Positions 1-7,044 are shown, counted from the stretch's first letter. The stretch is DNA of 13,913 nt from Nitrososphaerales archaeon TH1920 (GCA_014523495.1 JAATVM010000010.1:1-13913); one strand, 5' to 3'. Numbers and translations: made by a program. The notes: generated by a model not told the origin, from the letters alone.

Positions 1-4
1 AATC

Positions 5-979
5 ATGATCTCTGAATTTATTTTATTAACGCTTATTGGTGGTATTGCGCTAAGTTTTTTTCTTGTCGATCCTCCAAATAGGTTTCATCCTGTTTCATGG
101 TTTGGGAAATTTGTAATCTACTTTATCCCAAAATTAAAGCACAAATTTAGTCCTAAATACGAAAGGCTACACGGTATAATCTTTACCTTGGGTTTAGTAA
201 TCGGTATCTCTGTTGCCTCGTATTACTTTTCAATTATACTCTACAAATTATATGGAATATTTGCGTTGTTGATATATTCGTTGCTAGTACTAAAATTTAC
301 AATGCCTATTCTAACTTTAGAAAAACATGTGTGCGCCGTAATTTTTGCATTAGAAGAGAAAAATTTGGCTGATGCAAGAAAGAGACTTTCATTTATTGTA
401 GGAAGGAGGACCGATACTCTGGATAGAGAACATATTATATCTGCTACAATAGAATCGATAGGAGAAAGCATGGTGGATGGAATAGGATCCGTCTTATTCT
501 ACTACTCATTGTTCGGTCCTCCCGGAGCAATTGCTTATAGAATTATTAATACTCTTGATTCTATGATAGGTTATACTGATAAATATTACTATAATATAGG
601 TTGGATGGCGGCAAAGCTTGACACTATTTCAAACTTTATTCCTGCACGATTGTGTGCATTATTACTAGTTATTTCTTCAAAGATAACTGGGGCAGACTGG
701 AAAAATTCTATAATGATTATGCGCAAGGATCATAAAAATACGCCGAGTCTTAATGGAGGATATCCGATGTCAGTATTAGCAGGGGCTCTGAGAGTAAGAC
801 TAGAAAAAGTTGGCCATTATGAATTGGGTATAAATATCGAACCTCTTTCTATTGAAAAATGTAAAAATGCTTTAACCATGGTGAAAATAGCAGTTATATT
901 GTTTTTTATTATCATATCTTTACCATTGGTTTTGATATTATCATTACTAGGATGGTGGAACATTTTATATGTTCTTTGA
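5..979 (+). CDS. cbiB: Adenosylcobinamide-phosphate synthase CbiB/CobD
   Basis: Membrane enzyme of late cobalamin synthesis that attaches the aminopropanol arm to adenosylcobyric acid, giving adenosylcobinamide (phosphate). The 324-aa length is usual for the family. The N-terminus has the family-type stretch DPPNRFHPVSWFGKF (about residues 22-36). Hydrophobic segments lie at about residues 5-20, 55-75, 80-105 and 295-320. The central block around residues 145-200 (ESIGESMVDGIGSVLFY, then NTLDSMIGYTDKYY) matches the conserved core of CbiB proteins. The start ATG is at base 5, so upstream context is cut off. The stop overlaps the start of cobS by 11 bp, which indicates translational coupling in a cobalamin operon. 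The identity is strongly supported by cobS and cobY directly downstream. Confidence 0.93.
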   Translation: MISEFILLTLIGGIALSFFLVDPPNRFHPVSWFGKFVIYFIPKLKHKFSPKYERLHGIIFTLGLVIGISVASYYFSIILYKLYGIFALLIYSLLVLKFTMPILTLEKHVCAVIFALEEKNLADARKRLSFIVGRRTDTLDREHIISATIESIGESMVDGIGSVLFYYSLFGPPGAIAYRIINTLDSMIGYTDKYYYNIGWMAAKLDTISNFIPARLCALLLVISSKITGADWKNSIMIMRKDHKNTPSLNGGYPMSVLAGALRVRLEKVGHYELGINIEPLSIEKCKNALTMVKIAVILFFIIISLPLVLILSLLGWWNILYVL

Positions 980-1715
980 GCCTTTTATTGGAATTCTCTC
1001 TTTTTTGACAATTATTCCAATGCCAAAGGCATACAGCTTTAATCTAGATACCATTGCAAGGAACATGCATTTTTTTCCAGTTTGTGGCGCAATAATTGGG
1101 ATAATTGTAGGATTTATAGCATTTTTCTCCTCTATGTTCCTGCCACAGTATATCACTAGTTTTGTAGTATTGGTAACATTTGTTATCATTACCGGTCTTC
1201 ATCACGTTGATGCATTAGCCGATTTTGCTGATGGACTAATGGTAAAAGGGGACAGAGAATCTAAGCGAAAAGTAATGTCTGATCCAATAGTAGGATCCGC
1301 CGGGGCTACGGCCCTAATTATTAATTTTATAGGTCTATTTATTGCATTATTTAGTTTTGATTCCTCTCTTAAATTACTCTACGCCATTATTGCCTCTGAG
1401 ATAATTGCGAAATATATTATGGTAATGCAAGCATCTGTGGGTGATTCTGCCTGGTCTGGTTTTAGCTCTGCATTCACTATTGAAATGAAAAAAAGAAACA
1501 AGATAACTATATCTACTATTTTCACAGTCGCACTCGTACTCATTATAGGGGGTGTGATGGGTTTACTATCTTTAGGGATTGTCATAATCATAGGATTTAT
1601 TATTTATATTATATCTTACAGGAATTTTGGAGGAGTAAGTGGTGATGTCTTCGGCGCTTCTAATGAAATTGCTCGTTTATCATCATTGCTAATTTTGTCT
1701 ACGTTGACAATTTGA
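969..1715 (+). CDS. cobS: Adenosylcobinamide-GDP ribazoletransferase (cobalamin synthase) CobS
   Basis: Integral membrane enzyme that joins adenosylcobinamide-GDP to alpha-ribazole (or its phosphate), the final assembly step of the cobalamin nucleotide loop. At 248 aa it is normal length. The hallmark acidic motif is present: HHVDALADFADGLMVKGD at residues 78-95, followed by a conserved lysine/aspartate segment (KVMSDPIVGSAG, about 101-112). The rest is mostly hydrophobic, with about five to six membrane segments (about 5-18, 36-75, 115-135, 140-155, 180-220). It overlaps cbiB by 11 bp and is followed 14 bp later by the cobinamide nucleotidyltransferase gene, so the three probably form one transcript. 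No cobalamin riboswitch is visible, as expected for archaea. Confidence 0.93.
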   Translation: MFFEPFIGILSFLTIIPMPKAYSFNLDTIARNMHFFPVCGAIIGIIVGFIAFFSSMFLPQYITSFVVLVTFVIITGLHHVDALADFADGLMVKGDRESKRKVMSDPIVGSAGATALIINFIGLFIALFSFDSSLKLLYAIIASEIIAKYIMVMQASVGDSAWSGFSSAFTIEMKKRNKITISTIFTVALVLIIGGVMGLLSLGIVIIIGFIIYIISYRNFGGVSGDVFGASNEIARLSSLLILSTLTI

Positions 1716-1729
1716 AAATGACATAAGAT

Positions 1730-2359
1730 ATGTTAGGTCTAATCATGTGTGATGGCAAAGGTGAAAGAATAAAGGATTTCTGCTCAGAGAAAGCCATGCT
1801 AAGTTTTAACAATAAACCACTAATTGAGTACATCCTAAAATCTTTGGAAGGTTCAAAACAATTTGATAAAATTTATGCAGCAACAAGTTGCAATAGCAAC
1901 CTGACTTTGAAGTTTTTAAAAACCCAACCTTATTACTTTACAGGATTTCTTGACATTATCGAAACGAGTGGTGCAAACTACTCAACTGATCTAATGATTG
2001 TTCTAGAAAGATTGAAACCTTGTGTTGTTTTTGTAATGCCTTCAGATATGCCATTAATTACTCATCAATTGATTCGGAGAATAATTTCTAATTGGAAAGG
2101 AGACAAGCGGTGTATCTCCATAATATTGGATAGAGAATTTATAATAAAATTGGGACTAATCCCAACCTTATCAATAAAACAAGGAAATAAAGAGTATTTT
2201 CACTCCGGAATAACAATTTTTGATACTTCCAAAATACAAGCAGGGCAAGTAATCAAAGAACATTACATAACACTGAATGACGAAAGACTTGCCTTCAACA
2301 TAAATACAAAGGAAGATTTTTTCTTACTGAGATCAAAAAAATTTAATCAAGAGTATTAA
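1730..2359 (+). CDS. cobY: CobY-like GTP:adenosylcobinamide-phosphate guanylyltransferase
   Basis: A 209-aa nucleotidyltransferase of the MobA/CobY fold. It probably transfers GMP from GTP to adenosylcobinamide phosphate, making the substrate for CobS just upstream; archaea use CobY in place of bacterial CobU. The N-terminal nucleotide-binding loop is MCDGKGERI (residues 6-14), a variant of the usual AGGKGTRM, followed by a lysine (K21) at the family position. The metal-binding SDMPLI motif is at about 105-110. The C-terminal half is more divergent. Location at the end of a cbiB-cobS operon is the main reason for choosing CobY over other MobA-like enzymes. The last 17 bp overlap the convergent rps27e gene. 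A molybdenum cofactor guanylyltransferase is the alternative, but context argues against it. Confidence 0.78.
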   Translation: MLGLIMCDGKGERIKDFCSEKAMLSFNNKPLIEYILKSLEGSKQFDKIYAATSCNSNLTLKFLKTQPYYFTGFLDIIETSGANYSTDLMIVLERLKPCVVFVMPSDMPLITHQLIRRIISNWKGDKRCISIILDREFIIKLGLIPTLSIKQGNKEYFHSGITIFDTSKIQAGQVIKEHYITLNDERLAFNINTKEDFFLLRSKKFNQEY

Positions 2360-2540
2360 TGATTTCTCCCAAGATCGTTGCTTTTCCACCCGTTTTTTTT
2401 GCTATAGGATTTCCACATGATTTGCAATTGATGTCACTTGTTGCATGGGAAAAAATGACTTGTTTCTCCTGACAACTTGTGCATTGTACAGACAAAAAAT
2501 TGCTTCTTGGTTTTGGAATTAATATATTTTCTTTTTTCAT
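2343..2540 (-). CDS. rps27e: 30S ribosomal protein S27e
   Basis: Small zinc-ribbon protein of the archaeal/eukaryotic small ribosomal subunit. The 65-aa length is typical for archaea. It has the four-cysteine zinc finger: CTSC at about residues 21-24 and CKSC at about 39-42, with the usual spacing and the expected glycine-rich GKATI stretch after it. It lies 13 bp downstream of rpl44e on the same strand, an arrangement common in archaea, so the two are probably cotranscribed. Its 3' end overlaps that of cobY on the opposite strand by 17 bp. Confidence 0.95.
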   Translation of the reverse strand: MKKENILIPKPRSNFLSVQCTSCQEKQVIFSHATSDINCKSCGNPIAKKTGGKATILGEIINTLD

Positions 2541-2553
2541 CGCACATCACAAA

Positions 2554-2832
2554 TTAAGGTTGAATCTCCAGCTTACGCATTCGCATACCTTCTTTCATTG
2601 TTTTACGTTGACAATTTTTACAAGTATATCTCAGAGTAATTTTCTTCGTGGTTTTGGCAGTTCTTTTAAGCTCGGGAAATTTTTGTCCACCATATCCTTT
2701 TTTGTCCTCTGCATGTCTTCTTGCTCCTAGTGCGGTTTTTCTATCTTTTCCTTTCTTGTATATGGCTACTGACTGAACTGTATGCTTCTTACACTTTGGA
2801 CAGAATTTTTTCAACTCTTTCTGCATTTTCAT
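2554..2832 (-). CDS. rpl44e: 50S ribosomal protein L44e
   Basis: Zinc-binding protein of the archaeal/eukaryotic large subunit that lies near the E site. The 92-aa length is normal. It has two CxxC half-sites, CPKC at residues 11-14 and CKNC at about 72-75, and the basic middle segment (ALGARRHAEDKKGYGGQKFP) that is characteristic of the family. The N-terminal MKM start agrees with archaeal homologues; a second in-frame ATG two codons later is less likely. It is the first gene of an rpl44e-rps27e pair. A TATA-like sequence on the minus strand at 2855-2864, about 27 nt upstream of the start, suggests leaderless transcription. Confidence 0.95.
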   Translation of the reverse strand: MKMQKELKKFCPKCKKHTVQSVAIYKKGKDRKTALGARRHAEDKKGYGGQKFPELKRTAKTTKKITLRYTCKNCQRKTMKEGMRMRKLEIQP

Positions 2833-2854
2833 ATTTTCAAATAGTCACTTGTGG

Positions 2855-2864
2855 GTAATTTAAG
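2855..2864 (-). promoter_or_regulatory. TATA-like box of rpl44e-rps27e
   Basis: On the minus strand the sequence reads CTTAAATTAC, centred about 27 nt before the rpl44e ATG. This is the spacing expected for an archaeal TATA box feeding a leaderless or nearly leaderless transcript. It is assigned from position and composition only. Confidence 0.5.
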
Positions 2865-2874
2865 GGCAACGTAG

Positions 2875-2923
2875 AATGTGTTAACTAGATTTCCTTTCTG
2901 ATAATAAAAATCAGCAACACATT
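2875..2923. repeat. Intergenic inverted repeat between rpl44e and the 45-aa gene
   Basis: AATGTGTT at 2875-2882 is perfectly complementary to AACACATT at 2916-2923. Inside it is a second 5-bp pair, CTGAT (2898-2902) and ATCAG (2910-2914). The two stems are not concentric: the inner one sits 1 nt from the right outer arm and 15 nt from the left. It lies in the divergent intergenic region upstream of both promoters. It could be an operator or a structured RNA, but short repeats also arise by chance in AT-rich DNA. Confidence 0.35.
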
Positions 2924-2980
2924 TTGCTCTAGTGTTTAAGTCAATATCAATTTGATAATTCTATTTCTCGGAGAAAATCT

Positions 2981-2990
2981 AATATACTGA
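2981..2990 (+). promoter_or_regulatory. TATA-like box of the 45-aa membrane protein gene
   Basis: AATATACTGA is centred about 28 nt before the ATG at 3013, fitting leaderless transcription. A second candidate, CTTTATA at 2994-3000, is too close to the start unless a short leader exists. Confidence 0.45.
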
Positions 2991-3012
2991 TTACTTTATA
3001 CCACACTTAATA

Positions 3013-3150
3013 ATGTTCGAAAGCATAATTCAACAAATAGTACCGGCAACTTGGGAGAGCTTCGGAGTATGGATACCGCTGACCTTTGGATTGAGCGTAG
3101 GCTTAGCTTATGTTATTGCATCAGCCGTAAAACATAGACACAAAAGGTAA
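3013..3150 (+). CDS. Small single-helix membrane protein (45 aa), unknown function
   Basis: I do not recognise this protein. The frame runs from ATG at 3013 to TAA at 3148 and encodes 45 aa. It begins MFESIIQQIVPATWESFGVW, followed by one strong hydrophobic helix (about residues 18-37) and a basic end, KHRHKR. This layout suggests a single-pass membrane protein with its C-terminus in the cytoplasm. Support for a real gene comes from non-random composition, a TATA-like box at the leaderless distance (2981-2990) and a T8 tract downstream (3187-3194). Such proteins are often accessory subunits of membrane complexes, but nothing in the sequence says which complex. A role with the nearby respiratory genes is possible but only inferred. 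Confidence 0.6.
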   Translation: MFESIIQQIVPATWESFGVWIPLTFGLSVGLAYVIASAVKHRHKR

Positions 3151-3186
3151 TCTGTACCGCCGCCGACCTTCTCTTCTTTTTGTAGA

Positions 3187-3194
3187 TTTTTTTT
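3187..3194 (+). terminator. T-tract terminator candidate
   Basis: A run of eight T, preceded by a pyrimidine-rich stretch (3170-3183), lies 36 nt after the stop of the 45-aa gene. Oligo-T tracts are intrinsic terminators in archaea. The thioesterase gene starts only 14 nt further on, so some read-through may feed it. Confidence 0.4.
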
Positions 3195-3208
3195 CAAAGC
3201 TGTGAATT

Positions 3209-3622
3209 ATGAATAAAAAAATACTTACTGGTTCCATTAAAGAGAGAAAAATTAGCGTAAATAGAGGACAATCTACAAGTTTTTTATGGGAAGGAGAAAA
3301 TGTTTTTTCAACTCCCTCCATGATTGCAGAGATGGAAGAAACCTGTAGATTGATGTTGAAGGAGAAGTTTCTGCAAGATGAAGGATGGGACTCGGTAGGA
3401 ACCCTAGTTAATGTCAAGCACTTAAAAGCAACGCCTGTTGGAGCAGAAGTTAAAGTAAGAGCTAAGGTGATAGATGTAAATGATCGAAAAGTAACTTTTG
3501 AAGTAGATGCAATGGACAAAATAGAAAAGATAGGAGAAGGGCTCCATGAAAGAACAATTATTAATGTTCCGGAATTTAGAGAAAGGTTTAACAAGAAAGT
3601 AAAAAAATTAGAGACTTTGTAA
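3209..3622 (+). CDS. FlK-like hotdog-fold acyl-CoA thioesterase
   Basis: A 137-aa single hotdog domain resembling fluoroacetyl-CoA thioesterase FlK and the wider thioesterase family around it. Residues matching the FlK catalytic triad (T42, E50, H76) are visible at similar spacing: T35 in STPSM, E43 in MIAEMEE and H71 in NVKHLKATP. The helix after STPSM (about 37-52), the GTLVNVKHLKATPVGAEV core (about 64-81) and the following strands make a complete domain. It presumably hydrolyses a small acyl-CoA in the cytoplasm. The real substrate cannot be told from the sequence, and fluoroacetate detoxification should not be assumed. No clear TATA box precedes it, so it may share a transcript with the 45-aa gene. 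It is otherwise not functionally tied to its neighbours. Confidence 0.8.
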   Translation: MNKKILTGSIKERKISVNRGQSTSFLWEGENVFSTPSMIAEMEETCRLMLKEKFLQDEGWDSVGTLVNVKHLKATPVGAEVKVRAKVIDVNDRKVTFEVDAMDKIEKIGEGLHERTIINVPEFRERFNKKVKKLETL

Positions 3623-3730
3623 ATCTAAAACAGCTAATTCATCGGAGATCAATTTGCTATAAATTCAGAATAAAAATTTAACAAAATTATTTAACTTTGG
3701 ATAAAAATGGACCAATCTTTAGTGAATAAA

Positions 3731-3740
3731 AGTTTATATG
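3731..3740 (+). promoter_or_regulatory. TATA box of the Rieske-cytochrome b operon
   Basis: AGTTTATATG is centred about 30 nt before the ATG of the Rieske gene and is one of the clearest TATA boxes in the window. Further upstream, ATTTAAC occurs twice 13 bp apart (3676-3682 and 3689-3695), which could be a regulator site. No Shine-Dalgarno sequence precedes the start, so the transcript is probably leaderless. Confidence 0.6.
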
Positions 3741-3765
3741 ATATATTTCGAGTCTGTAGATTTGT

Positions 3766-4377
3766 ATGGCTCAGCAGCCTTCTCCGAAAAGTGGAGGTAA
3801 GGTAACGAGACGTGATTTCCTAAAACTTATGGCTGCTGCCGGTACGGTAATGACTTTTGCAGTTTTTGTTGACTGGGGAAAATTCCTTCCAAACCCAACT
3901 GGACAATCAAATCAAAAACAAAAGGTGGAACTTCCAGATGGTTCTCAAGCCAATGTTAATACTTTTCAAGTTAATCACGCAGAGGCAATCATTTACCCTA
4001 AAAGTGATGATCCAGTATTAAATAAGGAAGCATTTCGAGCATGGCAATTTATTAGATTGCCTGAAGAACTTGGTGGAAAAAAGAATGATGTATCTGCTTT
4101 CAGACTATACAGCATGGTTTGTCTTCATCTCTGGTGTCTCTGGAAATATTGGCCACAAGATGGAAGAAAAAGAGGTGAATGTCCATGTCATGGAAGTATG
4201 TATGATGCACTTACTGGTAAATCATTTGCAGGTCCTGCTTCACTGCAGGCTCCGCCTTCCAACGTATTGCCTATGTTAGATTTGGAGATAGCTACTGATG
4301 GTAACATATGGATTAAACCTCCGAATTGGAGTGTAAATGGGAATGGGATAGTGGGTTATGGGCGTTTCCTTACATAG
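3766..4377 (+). CDS. Rieske [2Fe-2S] protein, Tat-exported, complex III subunit
   Basis: Iron-sulfur subunit of a cytochrome bc1/b6f-type complex. It takes electrons from quinol at the outer face of the membrane and passes them to a soluble or anchored carrier. At 203 aa, it has a twin-arginine motif TRRDFLK (residues 14-20) and a hydrophobic helix at about 20-36 that serves as Tat signal and membrane anchor. The cluster motifs are CLHLWC (C119, H121, C124) and CPCHGS (C139, C141, H142). Ligands are C119, H121, C139 and H142, with C124-C141 the expected disulfide. The usual glycine of CTHLGC is replaced by tryptophan. The end overlaps the start of cytochrome b by 20 bp, so the two are made together. 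Placement next to cytochrome b and a blue copper protein fits ammonia-oxidizer respiration. Confidence 0.93.
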   Translation: MAQQPSPKSGGKVTRRDFLKLMAAAGTVMTFAVFVDWGKFLPNPTGQSNQKQKVELPDGSQANVNTFQVNHAEAIIYPKSDDPVLNKEAFRAWQFIRLPEELGGKKNDVSAFRLYSMVCLHLWCLWKYWPQDGRKRGECPCHGSMYDALTGKSFAGPASLQAPPSNVLPMLDLEIATDGNIWIKPPNWSVNGNGIVGYGRFLT

Positions 4378-5971
4378 CGAAAATAGTCTAACTCGTTTTT
4401 TCAGGTGGACTTACACCGGGGTAGAACGAACTATTTTTATGGGACTAAAATTTACCTTACCTAGCAGATTTGTAAGTCCACTTGGATTTTTGGGAATGCT
4501 TACTTTTGTACTTTTCATAATTTTAGGCATTACTGGAGCATTACTTATGCTATTTTATGAGCCCATCTTAGATAGAGCATGGGATAGTGTTAAGACCATT
4601 AATGACGTTATTCCATATGGATTTCATCTAAGAAATATTCATTATCATGCATCAAACGCAATGGTCATGGTAGCACTTCTTCATATGTACTATCAGTATT
4701 TCAGTGGTAGATACAAAATTAGAAATGAAATTCTTTGGGTTACTGGAATTATACTAGGAGTACTTACAATACTGGAGGCTTTTACGGGATATGATATAAT
4801 TTTTAGTGAAAGAGCAGAATTAGCAATTTCTATTGCTGCTTCACTAACTAATTCAATCCCAATAATGGGACCACAGATGAGAGAAGCTTTCTTCGGTTCG
4901 GGATTCCATGATTTTGTCTTGAGGTTTTACGCCTTTCATGTCTTCTTCCTGCCTATCGTAATGTTGGGTCTAATGGTTGTTCACTTCCCAAGATTCTTGG
5001 TATTCGATGTTCCAATGGTAATGGCGATAACAGGAGCAGTCATGCTAACAGGTGGTGTATTTCCTGTGGATATGGGATTGAAATTCGATCCTAATGTTCC
5101 CCCAGGTATAACTGTACCTGAGTGGTACTTAACCGGGCTATACGCGTTCCTACGTAGTGCATACGATAAATTTACAACAGGTGTAGCTTGGCCTGGTTTG
5201 TTTATTTTTGCATTACTTATAGTACCGTTTATCGATCGATACAAGAAATTTTCATGGAAAGATAGACCAATAATTACTGCAATAGGGATTACAAGTTTGG
5301 CACAAATAATAGTAACGACCTACTGGGGTTTTTATATTGATCCAGATAGAACCAAATCATTACTAGAAAGACTTGTAATTGATCCTGTTTTCCTTTATCT
5401 TGTTATGATATTGTTGGTGCCATTGTCATTCGGTTTTACATACATGATGATCAAATTGGCCAAAAATGCAGAAGCAAATGCAAAGATTCAACCCAAAAAA
5501 CAGGCAGGCAAAAGCTCAATAAACTTATCTGAAAAATGGATATATGTAATATTTATTGCTCTCCTGGCATTTCAGGTATATCTGAATATTGCCGCATATT
5601 ATGCAGTTCTGAGCGGGATGAAGAATTACTCTCTGTTTATTGTAGGTATTATGATGCTTGTCTTCGCTGGCATGTTTCATGTATTCAGACATGGAAAATC
5701 GATGCAAAAAGCTCCACCTCCAAAGCCAACTATTCCTCCAATGCCTATGAAACCAAAGACTCCGCCACTAATAAAAACAGGGGTCCCTGCTGCTACTGAG
5801 GTTGTTGCTAGTGCCAAAGTACTTGGCGATTCTGCGGCTAAAGAAAAAACCTTGGCTCCGTCTACAAAGGCTAGCACATCTTCGACCCAGTCTGCTCAGT
5901 CTGTAAATAAGACACGATCAACTGGCTCAACTCATAACGAAGAGCGATTAATTTCGGACGAAAAAAAATAA
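4358..5971 (+). CDS. Fused cytochrome b (b6 plus subunit IV) with extended C-terminus
   Basis: Membrane subunit of a complex III-like quinol oxidase, 537 aa. The N-terminal four-helix part holds the heme b ligands: H95 and H109 (13 residues between) and H194 and H209 (14 between). The latter spacing is the one found in cytochrome b6. The quinol-site motif PEWY is at 254-257 and starts the subunit IV-like half (helices about 275-290, 303-327, 342-365). Two further helices follow (about 393-413 and 424-443), then a soluble tail from 451 to 537 rich in Pro, Ala, Ser and Thr. The tail has no CxxCH heme motif, and I see no cysteine anywhere, so a covalent extra heme as in b6f is not expected. The overlapping start is preferred because it keeps the amphipathic N-terminal segment before helix A. 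Confidence 0.93.
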   Translation: MGVSLHSENSLTRFFRWTYTGVERTIFMGLKFTLPSRFVSPLGFLGMLTFVLFIILGITGALLMLFYEPILDRAWDSVKTINDVIPYGFHLRNIHYHASNAMVMVALLHMYYQYFSGRYKIRNEILWVTGIILGVLTILEAFTGYDIIFSERAELAISIAASLTNSIPIMGPQMREAFFGSGFHDFVLRFYAFHVFFLPIVMLGLMVVHFPRFLVFDVPMVMAITGAVMLTGGVFPVDMGLKFDPNVPPGITVPEWYLTGLYAFLRSAYDKFTTGVAWPGLFIFALLIVPFIDRYKKFSWKDRPIITAIGITSLAQIIVTTYWGFYIDPDRTKSLLERLVIDPVFLYLVMILLVPLSFGFTYMMIKLAKNAEANAKIQPKKQAGKSSINLSEKWIYVIFIALLAFQVYLNIAAYYAVLSGMKNYSLFIVGIMMLVFAGMFHVFRHGKSMQKAPPPKPTIPPMPMKPKTPPLIKTGVPAATEVVASAKVLGDSAAKEKTLAPSTKASTSSTQSAQSVNKTRSTGSTHNEERLISDEKK

Positions 5972-6070
5972 GGTGCTTTCAAATTTAATATTCTCCATAT
6001 CAAATTTGGTATTATCAAGTTGAATACAAAATGATGATATCATATTGGAACAATCAGGCTAATCTTAATA

Positions 6071-6080
6071 TTATATATAT
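6071..6080 (+). promoter_or_regulatory. TATA box of the cupredoxin gene
   Basis: TTATATATAT lies about 32 nt before the ATG at 6108, showing that the cupredoxin gene has its own promoter separate from cytochrome b. A 10-bp perfect palindrome, ATGATATCAT (6034-6043), lies about 30 bp upstream of the box and could be a regulator site. Confidence 0.6.
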
Positions 6081-6107
6081 TCGTCAATTTAATTAACCAG
6101 ATAATAA

Positions 6108-6569
6108 ATGAATAATAACGCCGCAGGAATCAGTATCGTAGCATTTATTATTGCTGTGACTGCCAGTATGGCCTACTATCAATTTGTTTACACTAAAGAA
6201 GCGAATGCTAAACCACAATTACCAGAAGAAGTCTTGAATCCACCTGAATCAGTCAAAGTGTCTATTATAGAAGGTTCATCTCAACCGTCACAACAGAAAA
6301 ATTTTGAACCCAAGGAGGTAAGAGGATCATTAGGTATAAACAATAAGATTGTTTGGACTAATGTTGATACTACTGCCCATACCGTTACTACCGATACTCA
6401 ATATAGCGATCAGATAAGCGGTCCCTTTAATTCAATTGAAAGTTTAGGAATAATACCTCCACAAAAAACCTATGAATTTACGTTTACTAAAGATGGAGAA
6501 TACGCTTATCATTGTGAACCTCATCCATGGATGACAGGAAAAGTAATCATTGTAAAGAGTTTCGTCTAA
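6108..6569 (+). CDS. Membrane-anchored plastocyanin/amicyanin-like blue copper protein
   Basis: A 153-aa type 1 copper electron carrier. An N-terminal helix (about residues 7-26) anchors it outside the membrane, and a linker to about residue 45 leads to a single cupredoxin domain. Copper ligands are H91 (in TAHTV), C136, H139 and M142 (in HCEPHPWM). The C-x2-H-x2-M loop is the short loop of amicyanin rather than the longer one of plastocyanin. The NNKIVWTNVDTTAHTV strand and the GEYAYHCEPHPWMTGKVIV end are typical of the family. Ammonia-oxidizing archaea rely on such copper proteins in place of c-type cytochromes. Location 136 bp after the Rieske-cytochrome b pair suggests it accepts electrons from that complex, which is inferred. 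It has its own TATA box. Confidence 0.92.
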   Translation: MNNNAAGISIVAFIIAVTASMAYYQFVYTKEANAKPQLPEEVLNPPESVKVSIIEGSSQPSQQKNFEPKEVRGSLGINNKIVWTNVDTTAHTVTTDTQYSDQISGPFNSIESLGIIPPQKTYEFTFTKDGEYAYHCEPHPWMTGKVIIVKSFV

Positions 6570-6684
6570 GTTCTTATGATTGAATTACTAGACTTTTATC
6601 ATCTGCCGATCATGTCCCAATATATTTCACAATTTGACCTTTCTATATGTTTAAAATGCTTAAAATTAACATTCGTGTATTGCG

Positions 6685-7044
6685 TCATGGTACTATTTTA
6701 AGGAAAGCTACATCATCAGCAACTTCCTTATGTTCTTGAATTATAGAAACTCTAAATTTAACGTTCGAAATTTCTTGCGGAATATGCTCGGTGATTACTG
6801 TAAATTCAATTTCATTTCCTTCTTTGATATCCTGTCTTAGTATAGGCATTCTTGCATATGAATAAATAATTTTTTTGCCATTCAATTTTGTAAAACTAAA
6901 AGTGTCACTGGTATTTTCTATCTGTGAATTTATCACAATGCTATCAAACCTGCCGGGATATTTGATTTTTATGACTCCATTCAGTTCTTCTTTTGATTTA
7001 ACTTGATCCTTGTCAAAAGTTACGATTATATCTGTTTTTCCCAT
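6685..7044 (-). CDS. Conserved small beta-rich protein, possibly arrestin/Spo0M-like
   Basis: A 119-aa cytoplasmic protein without signal peptide or membrane helix. I do not recognise it with certainty. The pattern of alternating strands, with DQVKSKEELNGVIKIKYPG (about residues 13-31), then QIENTSDTFSF and a late IPQEISNVKFRVSIIQ strand pair, resembles the N-terminal sandwich of arrestin- or Spo0M-like proteins, but it is shorter than those. It contains no cysteines or obvious catalytic residues. A TATA-like box (7069-7078, minus strand) about 29 nt before the start suggests its own leaderless transcript, even though the DUF192 gene lies 53 bp upstream on the same strand. Its function is unknown; a protein-binding scaffold is one guess. 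Confidence 0.65.
   Translation of the reverse strand: MGKTDIIVTFDKDQVKSKEELNGVIKIKYPGRFDSIVINSQIENTSDTFSFTKLNGKKIIYSYARMPILRQDIKEGNEIEFTVITEHIPQEISNVKFRVSIIQEHKEVADDVAFLKIVP

Noticed and set aside
241..471. Open frame on the minus strand inside cbiB, and similar ones at 965-1189 and 1379-1591
   Set aside because: They lie wholly or almost wholly within strong plus-strand cobalamin genes, have no family resemblance and read like reverse complements of membrane helices.
2479..2730. Plus-strand frame opposite rps27e and rpl44e
   Set aside because: Both ribosomal proteins are certain; the plus-strand reading is an artefact of their codon pattern.
3121..3594. 157-codon minus-strand frame opposite the thioesterase
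   Set aside because: The plus strand encodes a complete hotdog domain with catalytic residues; the antisense protein is Ser/Thr-rich with no recognisable domain.
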